A program made the position numbers and the translations under genes. Source: Zingiber officinale (taxonomy: Eukaryota; Streptophyta; Magnoliopsida; Zingiberales; Zingiberaceae). Taken from it: a stretch of DNA of 64,000 nt. The stretch's first letter is position 1, and each line of letters opens with the position of its first letter. Below, one piece after another: positions 10,809 through 23,124 of the stretch. The notes under the pieces were generated by a model. The model saw only the letters and a program-made list of their open reading frames with translations. It was not told the DNA's origin and made no database searches. Where the stretch lies: the NCBI RefSeq assembly GCF_018446385.1, contig NC_055990.1, forward strand, positions 25,381,891 to 25,445,890. Direction: 5' to 3'.

Positions 10809-13229
10809 ATGACGAGTTCGTCACAACCGTCTGACCTTGCTCCCGGCCTCTGGTATACTGCCATGGAGAGCTGGTTTGATGTAGGTGACGCGGTGAGCCT
10901 CGTCCGCACCTTCAAACTTCCTCCTGACCATAAAATAATATTAGCTACTCCGTCCGATCAGCCTCATGATCCGCCGACCGACACTACTTGTTTCTTCCGA
11001 GACCAGTTTGTAGCTACTCTGCGTTTTCCCATACATCCGTTCATCATTGAAGTATGTAATTATTTTCGCCTCCCACTCGGCTAACTCGTTCCAAACTCGT
11101 TTAGATTGTTGTGCGGCGTAGTTGTCTTATTTAGGCTGCACGACACCCGTTTAGTTCCCAAGATTTTTCATTACTTTTACTATCCCAAACAGTCTGAATG
11201 GGGTACTTTCCTTTTCCAGTCTCGGATCGGCCTTGTCTTCTTCGACAAAATGCCCACCTCTAATAAACACTGGAAAGAATACTTTTTCTTTCTGTGTTTG
11301 CCCGAATCGCCGCCCTTCCGAACCAAGTGGCAGATTGTCGTACCCTCTCCACCAAAGCTCGGTAAATACAAGAGCCAGCCGGCCTACCTTCACGCAGCCA
11401 ATATGCTGGCCGACCAAAAGTTCAACATCCACGAACTGCTCTATGAGGGCGTGTTATACATGTTCAGGCTGAGTCCGATCCGCTCGAAACTTCCAAGCAA
11501 CATGGGTAAGAGCTCTCTTGATCCTTTTTTCCTTTTGATCTAACTGATTTATTTTCCCTTTCTGCAGCTGACATCATGATGCGCGCTCGTGCTATCGAGC
11601 GGATGAGGTTGAGAGCTGCCAAGATTGAAGCGACGGTTGCTAAGGAGATGGACGACCTTGGCATTGCGTCGGTCGGCTCACACAAAGGTGAGAGCGGCGA
11701 AACACCTACTGCTATCGGTGGATAGACCGTTCGGGTTTCTACAACTGGAGCGGTGGGCGAGGACGAGGACGTGGAGCACTCGGCTGAGGATGCTCCTTTG
11801 GTATTCCGCAAACAGCGCCGGACGGAGATACCTGCCCAGTCGGCTACACCTGCGGAACAGGTGTCTGAGCAGGTTGGCGTTCCTTCCGCAGGGGTTGACC
11901 TGGCTCCAGCTTCAATCGAAGCAATTTCCTCGGATTGAACTCCTTCACGGCTCGATCTACCGGTAGATCCTATTGAAGCACAACCGTCAGTTCTCTGCCC
12001 TCGGCCCGTCGACATATACGTCACTCCGGCATCACTTCTACTCCGACCGGCCAGTCCCCTGGTCCTTCAGGTTCATCTCAGTCTGCTCCAAGCGGCCGTC
12101 GAGTGGTTAAGGATATCCTGCACCTACCAATAGAAGAGTTCCTTCTAGCAGCTGACCGACCCACAATTCCCGAGCATCAGATCACCATCCGTGGACCGCT
12201 TGCCAGAGTATGGGAGGATGCGAGGGCCACTTCTTCTCTGACGGGCCAGTCCTCCGGTCCTTCAGGTTCATCTCAGTTTGCTCCGAGCGGCCGCCGAGTG
12301 GTTAAGACCATCCTACACCTACCAATAGAAGAGTTCCTTCTAGCAGCTGACCGACCCACAATTCCTGAGCATCATATCACCATCCGTGGACCGCTTGCCA
12401 GAGTATGGGAGGATGCGAGGGTCTGTGTTGCCCTGATGACCCTTGGTCAGCTCGGCGACAGCCATCTGCAGCAAGCCACCGGTGTATGCCTCCCCCACCT
12501 CCCTTTACATTATTATTTTGCTAGGCTTTTAATGTTATTTTATTTGAGTGCAGAGCTGGGTGGAGAGCATCTCCGTCAGCAACCGCTTGGCATTGCTGGA
12601 GGAAGAGTTGAAAAAACTTAAGATTTCCAGGGGAGGCCCGGCCCAGGGGCCTTCACCTGCTGAGCTGAAGGCCGAGCTAGTCAAGACAAAGAGGCTCCTG
12701 GAAGATGAGCGGCATAAATCCTCTGGACTGGAAACCATGGTGGCTCTGCTTGAAGCCAGGGTCAAGACACATGACCAGGAGATCAAGCTGGCGACTACAG
12801 GGAAGAACAAGGCCATTGCTGATCTAGACGCAAAAAATGTTGAGGCCCGGGCGCTGGAGCAACGTGTCCAGGAATTGGCTGACCTGCTGTCCACCGAATG
12901 GACAAGCCGATTGGTGGAGCAAACTGAATTCCAGGGAAAACTGAAGAATCTCCAGGACGCCCTCGAAGCTTCTAGAGCAAGCCCTCAAAGAGTACCAGGA
13001 CGGCGAATCAAGTCGCCTTGCTGTGATGAGTCAAACTTATATCTGCTCGGAAGATTTTGTCCAGAAAGTATGTGACCGACTCGTCATTGCCTTTGAGGAA
13101 GCCATTAATTCTACAATTACTTATCTGAAGGGTAAGGGTCACCTTTCTGAAGCGATGGCTATCTCGCCTAAGGACCTGGTCGGGCTACTCGATAACATCC
13201 CTGACTCGATCTTTGATTATCTGGAGTGA
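10809..13229 (+). pseudogene. Antisense extra gene of Tat element, 'putative gypsy-type transposon' (PF04195-like), spliced
   Basis: Three exons can be drawn: 10809-11505, 11568-12483 and 12554-13229. Introns are GTAAG...CTGCAG (11506-11567) and GTATGC...GTGCAG (12484-12553), and splicing keeps the conserved frame across both junctions. Exon 1 carries the motif stretch FPIHPFIIEVCNYFRLPLG and later SEWGTFLFQSRIGLVFF, which I recognise from plant proteins annotated as putative gypsy-type transposon. Exon 3 is a coiled coil (ALLEEELKKL, then heptads to about 12970) and ends PDSIFDYLE. Breaks: TAA 11082-11084, TAG 11723-11725, TGA 11936-11938, a frame change between 11940 and 12045, and an extra C near 12977. 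It lies opposite to gag-pol, between integrase and the 3' LTR, which is a known extra-ORF position in Tat elements. Its function is unknown. Confidence 0.8.
12051..12420 (+). repeat. 195-bp in-frame tandem duplication inside exon 2 of the extra gene
   Basis: CCAGTCC at 12051 and 12246 begins two near-identical blocks. Each encodes ILHLPIEEFLLAADRPTIPE and then the ITIRGPLARVWEDAR segment. The period is exactly 195 bp (65 codons), so the reading frame survives. Confidence 0.85.
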
Positions 13230-13799
13230 GGAGAGCTAATTATTTTGTAAGTTGTTGATGTATGTTAATCGTCCGGCGGAAACTTTTTAATGAAAGTTAG
13301 TTTTTCCGTGTTTACTCCTATCATTGGTTGATTGCTTAGGTTCGAGTGGGATACTTGACCTTGATTTCTAATAAGTGCCAGGATAACAACTCCTGGATAT
13401 GGAACCGCCGCTCGACCACTACTCGGTGATTTAGAGATGCTTTTGATCGGATATTCATTCTTGCCGAACTGACCCTTAAGTTGTCGTTCAACGGACTTCG
13501 GGTCGGGAGGTTTATAGTCGCCGATTCGACTCTGGAGTTTAACGTCGCCGCTCAACTGTCTTCAGGCCGGGGGGTTTATAGTGGCCAGTTTGACTTTAGA
13601 GCTTAACGTTGCCGCTCGACGGTCTTCAGGCCGGGGGAGTTTATAGTCACCGGTTCGACTTTAGAGTTTAACGTCGCCGCTCGACGGTTTGATGGAGTGT
13701 AGTCGTTCGGCGCAAACCGGTTATACCCTTGTGTTTCATGAATTCCTTCCTGCGATCAAAGGATACCGAAGAACGAAAATACACTTAATGAATTACATT
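13230..13799 (+). repeat. 3' region of extra gene with three 64-65 bp tandem repeats
   Basis: After the stop at 13227-13229 the sequence is non-coding. Units starting TTTATAGT at 13511, 13575 and 13640 repeat a motif ending TTCAGGCCGGGG. Each has the core TTAACGTCGCCGCTCGACGG or a variant. The array ends near 13690. No terminator can be named. Confidence 0.75.
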
Positions 13800-13829
13800 A
13801 GCGCACCTTTCAACCATCTCGGTACGGCT

Positions 13830-14006
13830 GAAGATGGTTAGCGCTCCATGGTCGCTCTAGCTACCGTCCGTCTTCGTCTTCAAGGTAATAGGCACCCGAT
13901 CGGAGCTTTTTGACAACCTTGAAGGGTCCGACCTAGGGAGCCCCTAGCTTGCTCACATCGTCGACCGACTCTACCTTCTTCCATATAAGGTCGCCGACCT
14001 AGAATG
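13830..14006 (-). pseudogene. Gypsy integrase C-terminus, downstream piece
   Basis: The minus strand reads VGDLIWKKVESVDDVSKLGA, then VGPFKVVKKLRSGAYYLEDE, the usual C-terminal end of gypsy integrases. It is separated from the upstream integrase (23125 onward) by the copia insertion. TAG replaces the expected Trp just before VGDL and again before VGPF, fitting TGG to TAG changes. Confidence 0.85.
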
Positions 14007-15834
14007 TGTTAGTTAGAGCCCTATAGCCAATCATTTGATGATTGTTGTATGGACTCGTTGTATCATATTCTTGTATATAAATAAATGCATTTGTTTTGGT
14101 TATTATACTTACTTGTATTAGTGTCAAATAACTAAGTATAATAGCGTCCTTGAGTAGAAGGTTCTTACCTATATCAATCGATTGGTTGAATCGATAGTGA
14201 GATGATATAGGGACCACTACTCTTAATCATTCTTAGTCAAATATTAACATTCAGGGACAATGTTAATGCGACGAGACTAGCATGTAGGTAAACTCGATGA
14301 CTTGATCTCACAAGTCATGGATATGGAGATATCAAGTTGACACATGGGTATGCATTGGAGAATGTATACTGAATGACATGCCATGAGAAAGTATCATGGA
14401 TAGTTATATGAGTGCCATATACTTTCTCATGTGGCTATTAGTATGACTACTAGTCCTTGGACCTGAAGTCACCATGGTTCCCTACATAAGGAGTTACGTA
14501 CTTTGGCTTCGTCAAACGTCACTTGTAACTGGGTGGACTATAAAGGCGATTACTGGGTATGTAACAAATTATGCGGAGGGATGTGAGTGATGTAGATGAG
14601 ATCTATCCCTCCTATATGACGGGAGTGACATCGATATTCTTGATAGAGTGAGACCACGAAGTGCATAGCCATGTCCAAATGAGTCAATATGAGATATTGA
14701 GATCATTTGATTGAGTGAGTCTACTTGGAGTTCAAGATTTAGATTGATTAGAGGATGACACGGTCTATGCCTCACATTGATCAGTCTAGATGTCTAGGAT
14801 AGAAGGACAATGTCATATATTGTGAGGAGTCACAATTAGTAGTCACAAGGTGATGTTGGATCTAAATATTCTTATAACTTGGGTAGTAATGGTGTGTTGC
14901 TAGATACCGCTCATTACTTATGCTTCTAAATTCGTTTAGGAGCATTGCCAACGTTATAAGAACCTATAGAGTCACACACAAAGGGTAATTAGATGGAGAT
15001 TAGGTTCATTTGATGAACCTAAATTAAAGGATTAGGTTCATGTGATGAACCAAATTGGATTAAGAGTAATCCAAATTGAGCTAATTGAGTTGGACTCAAT
15101 TTGATTCATGTGTTAAGTGAGTCTAATTTGGACTTAGACTCATTTAATTAATTTAATTCAATGAATAGAGATTCATTAAATTAAAATTGACTTGAACCAA
15201 TGGTTAGATTAGATCAACCAAGGGAGAGACGTGGTCAAGTTTGACTTGACTTGAGAGGAAGATGAAGGGTCAAGTTTGACTTGACCATTTGCCACCTCAT
15301 TGGTGAGTTGGCATTAAGTGGACTAATAATGATGTGCCACATCATCAAGACCACTTCATGGTGTGCCACCTCATGAGGGAGATCAAGAGTTTTTTGACTC
15401 TTGAAATTTCATGGAGTATATAACTCCTCACTTGAAGGTGGCCGACCACTTTTGGTGGAGTTACAAGTGAGAATTGATTCTCATTCATTCCTTCTTCTTC
15501 CTCAAGCTCTCAACCTCTCTCCCTCTCCTCATCTTTGCCGAGACTATCAAGGGTGCTAGCACATCCTAGTGGTTTCTCTCCATCTCTTGCTTGTGTGGAT
15601 ACACATAGAGGAGTATCTACCTTGATACTCTTGAGATCCGGTGAACTTTGGACGAGCGGGATTAAGCGAAGGGCTTCGCATCAAGGGTAAAGATCTTATC
15701 TTGTAGATCTAGGCTTAGAAAACTCGTACGTGAAGGTTTTTCGAAATTTTATTTCTTCACACGGATCCGTGGCATGGGGATTTCGGGATTTTCGCAACGC
15801 AAAAAGCGGTTTTTGCGGCCCGAAAAATCCAACA
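14007..15834 (+). repeat. 5' LTR of copia element
   Basis: The 1828-bp LTR runs from TGTTAGTTAG to CCAACA. A TATA box is at GAGTATATAACTCC near 15413-15426. It differs from the 3' LTR by scattered substitutions and a 6-bp length difference near 15024. Confidence 0.92.
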
Positions 15835-15835
15835 G

Positions 15836-15847
15836 TAGTATCAGAGC
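15836..15847 (+). other. Copia primer binding site (tRNA-Met type)
   Basis: TAGTATCAGAGC starts one base after the LTR. It differs from the usual TGGTATCAGAGC at one position, a G-to-A change. Confidence 0.8.
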
Positions 15848-17330
15848 CACGTGCGAAGCTCGTACGAGTTTTAATTTGTATTTTTAAGAAAATTACAGAT
15901 CTATAACTTTCTGTAAAATTATGTTTTTTTATAGTTTTTATGGGTATTTTTCTCGTAGAAGCGAAGCACAAGTGTTTAGACACTTGTAGGCTTCAACTAC
16001 CGAGAAGATCTTTCCGAAACGACAAGATTTCGCCCCAAATCTTTTTGGGACAGCGGGCTAAGGCGCTGTAGGATCGCTAAGGAACACTTGCGATAGTTAT
16101 ATCGCGGGTAGGGGTGCTGCCCCTGACCCCGCAAGGGGATTCATTCCGCGATTGCGCCCGAAAAACGATAAACGGGACCGTCGGGAATTTTTATTCATAA
16201 AAATTGTAATAAAAATTACAGAAATTTATAGAAATTGCATAATTTAAAATTCTGTATTATTTTGTGATGGTCATGTCCCAAAAGACCCAATTAGATTGGA
16301 AATTGTGTTGTAATTCATAATATGGCCTGCGTGTCGTCGTGTGATTATGTGTGTTGTATATTTGATACGCGACCTGCGGATCGTGCCTTTTTATTTATTT
16401 ATTCTTGTTGTAAATTAGTTTAGACTCGAATGTAACTCGAGTTTCACCATTGTAATGTACAAAAATGGAGCGGTGGAAGGTCCACTAGAGACGGAGTTAC
16501 GAGGAGGGCGCGAGCAACACAAGGTGGTCAAAAGGAAGGAGCTTGAGAAGTTGTTGACCTTAGGTTGACCATCCGATCTTCTCATTGGCTTGAGAAGATC
16601 GTAGTAGGGCCATGACTAATGACAAAATATTTAATTAATTGCTTGTGTGTGTATATGTGATGCATGCTAGAATAAGTAATTAATTAGCGCCTTAACGATT
16701 CGATTCGATCAATCGCGTACATGATGCACCCTAACGATTTGATTTGATCTAAATCGAGTATATGATACACCTCGTCGATTAGATTAGATCTTAATCGAGA
16801 CAACTCGTAATGCCTACCATGCCGTGATACCTATCACTACCTCGATCACATGTAGTTGTTGAATCTGCCAAAGCAGAGCAACACATATTATCTTGGTAGG
16901 GTACGGAGGGACAATCTTGGTCCCGCCTATTAATGCATGGGTGAGTAAAACTCAATTAGATTGAGTATAACTAGTTAAATCAAGTTTAACTGTAGGCATT
17001 TATCCAATAGTTGGAAGATAGGACAAAATCACGTTTATATTAACTCTTGGGCGTATTAGCCAAAGCTAACTCGAGTTTTAATATAAATGCGGATCTTGAT
17101 CCTATAAACAAGAGTTGCATAGAGATGTAATTGGTAAATTAGTTACCTACCGATCATACTAAGTTTTGGGTGATTTAGCCAAAACTAACTCAAGGCGTAG
17201 TATGATGTGGATCTTATCCCACATGAATTATAGAATTCAGTGGGAGCATCATTTAATTAAAAGGCCTAATTAAGTGATTACTAGAATATGATGTTTATTT
17301 ATTTTCTGCATTTTTCTGTTGTAGATTACC
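15848..17330 (+). other. Copia untranslated leader
   Basis: About 1.5 kb separate the primer site from the gag start. I see no open frame or motif. It is unusually long for a copia leader. Confidence 0.55.
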
Positions 17331-20300
17331 ATGACATCAAACACGAGCACCTTCTCTCTGCGTTCTATCCTTGACAAGGACAAGCTTAACGGAGCAAATT
17401 TCCTAGACTAGTACAGGAATCTGAGAATAGTTCTCACCCAAGAACGTACACTGTACGTTCTGGAGCAGCTCATTCCGGAGGCTCCTCCTGCCAATGCCAC
17501 ACGAGCTGACAAAGATGCATATAAGAAGCATCAAGATGACGCATTAGATGTGTCATGTCTTATGCTTGCAACCATGAACTCTGAGCTTCAAAAGCAACAT
17601 GAGTTAATGGGTGCTTATGATATGGTTGAACATCTTCATCAACTATATCAAGGACAAGCACGGTACGAGAGATTTGAGATCTCAAGGGCACTATTTCAGT
17701 GCAAGATGCCAGATGGGGCTCCCGTAGGTCCATATGTACTCAAGATGATTGGGTACATAGAGAATCTACAGAGGTTGGGATTCCCACTTGGCCAAGAGCT
17801 GGCCACTGACCTAATCTTGCAGTCTTTGCCAAAGAGCTATAGTCAGTTTGTCATGAACTACAACATGAACGAAATTGACAAGCCACTGTACGACCTGCTT
17901 AGTATGTTACGAACTGTTAAGCTCAACCTTAAGAAGGTTAAGCCCAACTATATTTTGATGGTTCAAAAACACAAGGGCAAGGGCAAGCCTAAAGGCAAGG
18001 GAAAGTCCCAAGACAAGGGCAAAGGCAAAGCACTGAAGCCTAAAGGAGGGGTCGCTAAGGATGCTACCTGCTTCCACTACGGTCAGACTGGGCACTGGAA
18101 GAGGAACTGCAAAGTCTACCTGGAAGATCTTAAGAAGAAGAGAAGTGAGACTTCCATTTCAGGTATATATGTTATAGAAGTCAATTTATCTATTTCTTCA
18201 TCATGGGTATTAGATACCGGATGTGCTTCTCACATTTGTACTAATGTGCATGCGCTAAGAAATAGCAGGGCATTGACGAAGGGCGAGGTGGACCTACGCG
18301 TAGGCAATGGAGCACGGGTTGCTGCTGTTGCTGTAGGGACTTATTTTCTATCTCTTCCCTTTGGGCTTGTACTAGAGTTGGATGATTGTTGTTATGTGCC
18401 TACTTTGACTAAGAACATTATATCAGTTTCTTGTTTGGACAAGAAAGGGTTTTCATTTATAATAAAGAACAAATGTTGTTCAGTTTATTTAAATGATATG
18501 TTCTATTGTAGTGCACCTCTGATGAACGGACTCTATATTCTAGACCTTGAGAGCCCTATCTATAACATAAGTACCAAGAGGTTCAAGTCAAATGACATGA
18601 ACCAAACCTATCTCTGGCACTGTCGCTTAGGTCATATAAATGACAAGTGCTTATCTCAGCTCCATAAAGATGGTTTGCTGGACTCATTTGATTTTGAATC
18701 ATATGAGACATGCGAGTCATGCCTACTAGGCAAGATGACCAAGACTCCCTTTAGTGGACACAGTGAGAGAGTGGCTGACTTGTTAGGTCTTATACATAGT
18801 GATGTATGTGGCCCTTTCAATGTCGCTGCTAGAGGTGGTTATAGGTACTTCATTACATTTACTGATGACTTCAGTAGATATGGTTATGTGTACCTGATTA
18901 CACATAAGTCAGAATCCTTTGAAAAGTTCAAAGAATTCAAGAATGAACTACAAAACCAGCTTGGCAAGAGTATTAAGATACTTCGATCAGATCGAGGTGG
19001 AGAATACCTTAACCATGAGTTTCGTGACTATCTAGCTGAGTGTGGGATTTTATTCCAACTCACTCCTCCTGGAACACCACAGTGGAATGGTGTATCTGAA
19101 AGGAGGAATCGTACCCTATTAGATATGGTACGGTCTATGATGAGTCACACAGATCTTCCTACATTCCTTTGGGGCTATGCTCTAAACACAACAGCTTTCA
19201 TTCTCAACCGAGTTCCATCTAAGGCTGTAATAAAGACACCATATAGGATATGGACTCGGAGAGATGCCCAGATGTCTTTTATGAGGATTTGGGGTTGTGA
19301 GGCTTACGTTAGACGTCAAGTCTCGGACAAATTGGGACCCAAATCTAACAAGTGCTATTTTATCGGATATCCCAAGGAAACTAAGAGATATTATTTCTAC
19401 ATTCCTAGTCAACACAAGGTAGTTGTGGCTAAGACTGGGGTATTTTTAGAAAGGGATTTTGTTTCTAGAAAGACTAGTGGGAGTATGTTCGATCTTGAAG
19501 AAGTTCAAGATGCGAACAATAGCACTGAAGCCTCGATGGAAGTTGAACTGGAACCACAAAGTGTTGTGGATGATGTTGTTCCACAAGGAGTTGAGGAACA
19601 ACAACCAGTTCAAGTAGATATACCTCTTCGCAGGTCTGATAGGGTACGTCGTCAGCCTGAGAGATACTCATTTCTCTTGTCTGACCATGATGACGTTGTG
19701 CTAATAGAGGATGAGCCCACCTCCTATCAGGAAGTTGTGATGAGCCCAGATTCTGAGAAATGGCTAGAAGCCATGAGATCTGAGATAGAATCCATGTACA
19801 CCAACCAAGTATGGACTTTGGTTGATCCATCTGAGGGTGTAAAACCCATAGGGTGTAAGTGGGTCTTTAAGAGAAAGACTGACATGGATGGACTTATCTA
19901 TAAAGGTCGCTTAGTAGCTAAAGGTTTCAAGCAGATTCATGGTATTGACTATGATGAAATCTTTTCTCCAGTAGCGATGTTTAAGTTCATTCGGATCATG
20001 CTTGCTATTGCAGCATACCATGACTATGAGATATGGCAGATGGATGTCAAAACCACGTTTCTGAATGGAAACCTGCTCGAGGATGTGTACATGACACAAC
20101 CTGAGGGTTTTGTAGATCCACAGCATACTAGCAGAGCATGCAAGCTGCATAGGTCCATTTATGGACTAAAGCAAGCTTCTCGGAGCTGGAATCTTCGATT
20201 TGATGATGCAATCAAACAGTTTAGTTTCATAAAGAATGAAGATGAACCTTGTGTCTACAAGAAGGTTGTAGGGGGCATAGTTGTCTTCCTCATATTGTAT

Positions 20301-21287
20301 GTGGATGACATACTGCTCATTGGGAAAGACATCCCTTTCCTACAGTCTGTCAAGACTTGGCTAGGGACTTGTTTCTCAATAAAGGACTTAGGTAAATCAT
20401 CCCGCATTCTAGGCATACAGATCTATAGAGATAGATCTAAGAGGTTGCTTGGCCTAAGTCAGAATACATATATTGACAAGGTACTCCTACGGTTTGTCAT
20501 GCAGAACTCCAAGAAGGGATTTCTGCCGATGTCACATGGCGTGAGTCTTTCGAAGACTCAAGGTCCCTCTTCTAGAGAGGAGAGAGATCGCATGGATCAG
20601 ATCCCTTATGCCTCAGCTATAGGATCTATCATGTACGTCATGCTATGTACTCGTCCTGATGTCTCGTATGCTTTGAGCATGACGAGCAGATACCAGTCAG
20701 ATCCAGGTGAAAGTCACTGGATAGCGGTCAAGAATATTCTTAAGTACTTGAGAAGGACTAAAGAATATTTCTTGATATATGGAGGCGATGATGAGCTAGC
20801 TGTAAAGGGTTACAGTGATGTCAGCTTCCAGACCGACCAGGATGATTATTGATCGTAGTCAGGGTTCGTGTTTTGCATAAATGGTGGTGTTGTGAGCTGG
20901 AAGAGTTCGAAGCAGGACATAGTAGTTGATTCTACGACAGAGGCCGAGTATATTGCTGCATCAGAAGCAGCAAAGGAGACAGTTTGAATTTGCAAGTTCA
21001 TCACTGAACTTGGGGTGGTTCCCAGCATCGCTGACCCTATTGAGCTCTATTGTGACAACAATGGAGCAATTGCGCAGGCTAAGGAACCTCGCTCACACCA
21101 GCGGACCAAATACATACTACGACACTTCCATCTCATTCGAGAGATTATCGAGAGAGGAGATGTAAAGATTTGCAGAGTACCCACAGAAGCTAACATCACA
21201 GATTCCTTGACCAAGGCTTTGGCACAGAGAAAACATGATGGTCACACTAGGTCATTAGGCCTTAGAGCCTACACTGATTGGCATTAG
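17331..21287 (+). pseudogene. Copia gag-pol polyprotein with four nonsense codons
   Basis: One frame of 1318 codons runs from ATG 17331 to TAG 21285-21287. It is broken only by TAG 17409-17411, TGA 20850-20852, TAG 20856-20858 and TGA 20985-20987. Order: gag (RSILDKDKLNGANFLD), a knuckle CFHYGQTGHWKRNC near 18069, protease WVLDTGCASHI near 18205, GAG-pre-integrase LWHCRLGHINDKCL, integrase (LIHSDVCGPFN, RSDRGGEYLN), RT (MDVKTTFLNGN, LYVDDILLIG) and RNase H ([14 protein letters not shown]). In the knuckle the second Cys is Tyr. Each stop is explained by one transition from the residue expected in copia proteins (Trp, Arg, Gln, Trp). It is a dead copy whose layout is otherwise complete. Confidence 0.93.
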
Positions 21288-21291
21288 TGCT

Positions 21292-21301
21292 AGTGGGAGA
21301 T
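21292..21301 (+). other. Copia polypurine tract
   Basis: AGTGGGAGAT directly precedes the 3' LTR, as expected for the plus-strand primer. Confidence 0.8.
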
Positions 21302-23124
21302 TGTTAGTTAGAGCCCTAGAGCCAATCATTTGATGATTGTTGTATGGACTCGTTATATCATATTCTTGTATATAAATAAAGGCATTTGTTTTGGTTATTA
21401 TACTTACTTGTATTAGTGCCAAATAACTAATTATAATAGCGTCCTTGAGTAGAAGGTTCTTACCTATATCAATCGATTGGTTGAATCGATAGTGAGATGA
21501 TATAGGGACCACTACTCTTAATCATTCCTAGTCAAGTATTAACATTCAGGGACAATGTTAATGCAACGAGACTAGCATGTAGGTCAACTCGATGACTTGA
21601 TCTCACAAATCATGGATATGGAGATATCAAGTTGACATATGAGTATGCATTGAAGAATGTATACTGAATGACCCGCCATGAGAAAGTAACATGGATCATT
21701 ATATGAGTGGCATATACTTTCTCGTGTGGCTATTAGTATGACTACTAGTCCTTGGACCTGAAGTCACCATGGTTCCCTACATAAGGAGTTACGTACTTTG
21801 GCTTTGTCAAACGTCACCCGTAACTGGGTGGACTATAAAGGCGATTACTGGGTATGTAACAAATTATGCGGAGGGATGTGAGTGATGTAGATGAGATCTA
21901 TCCCTCCTATATGACGGGAGTGACATCGATATTCTTGATAGAGTGAGACCACGAAGTGCATAGCCATGTCCAAATGAGTCAATATGAGATATTGAGATCA
22001 TTTGATTGAGTGAGTCTACTTGGAGTTCAAGATTTAGATTGATTAGAGGATGACACGGTCTATGCCTCACATTGATCAATCTAGATGTCTAGGATAGAAG
22101 GACAATGTCATATATTGTGAGGAGTCACAATTAGTAATCACAAGGTGATGTTGGATCTCAACATTCTTATAACTTGGGTAGTAATGATATGTTGCTAGAT
22201 ACCGCTCATTACTTATGCTTCTAAATTGGTTTAGGAGCATTGCCAACGTTATAAGAACCTATAGAGTCACACACAAAGGGCAATTAGATGGAGATTAGGT
22301 TCATTTGATGAACCTAAAGGATTAGGTTCATGTGATGAACCAAATTGGATTAAGAGTAATCCAAATTGAGCTAATTGAGTTGGACTCAATTTGGTTCATG
22401 TGTTAAGTGAGTCTAATTTGGACTTAGACTCATTTAATTAATTTAATTCAATGAATAGAGATTCATTAAATTAAAATTGACTTGAACCAATGGTTAGATT
22501 AGATCAACCAAGGGAGAGAAGTGGTCAAATTTGACTTGACTTGAGAGGAAGATGAAGGGTCAAGTTTGACTTGACCATTTGTCACCTCATTGGTGAGTTG
22601 GCATTAAGTGGACTAATGATGATGTGCCACATCATCAAGACCACTTCATGGTGTGCCACCTCATGAGGGAGATCAAGAGTTTTTTGACTCTTGAAATTTC
22701 ATGGAGTATATAACTCCTCACTTGAAGGTGGCCGGCCACCTTTGGTGGAGTTACAAGTGAGAATTGATTCTCATTCATTCCTTCTTCTTCCTCAAACTCT
22801 CAACCTCTCTCCCTCTGCTCATCTTTGCCGAGACCATCAAGGGTGCTAGCACATCCTAGTGGTTTCTCTCCATCTCTTGCTTGTGTGGATACACATAGAG
22901 GAGTATCTACCTTGATACTCTTGAGATCCGACGAACTTTGGATGAGTGGGATTAAGCAAAGGGCTTCGCATCAAGGGTAAAGATCTTATCTTGTAGATCT
23001 AGGTTTAGAAAACTCGTACGTGAAGGTTTTTCAAAATTTTATTTCTTCGCACTGATCCGTGGCATGGGGGTTTCAGGGTTTCCGCAACGCAAAAAGCGAT
23101 TTTTGCGGCCCGAAAAACCCAACA
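21302..23124 (+). repeat. 3' LTR of copia element
   Basis: The 1823-bp partner of 14007-15834 ends CCAACA. It carries the same TATA box (near 22705). Confidence 0.92.

Larger units (their letters stand above)
14007..23124 (+). mobile_element. Complete Ty1/copia element inserted in gypsy integrase
   Basis: The 9118-bp element has two LTRs of about 1.82 kb, a primer site, one gag-pol frame and a polypurine tract. Target flanks are GAATG (14002-14006) and AAATG (23125-23129), 5 bp with one mismatch. Over the first 460 bp I count about 19 LTR differences, so the insertion is not recent. It breaks the gypsy integrase between the RQRMKQNYNR and VGDLIW motifs. Confidence 0.93.

Noticed and set aside
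14569..14775. Matching frames at 14569-14775 and 21864-22079
   Set aside because: They are antisense frames in the two copia LTRs, so their similarity only reflects LTR identity.
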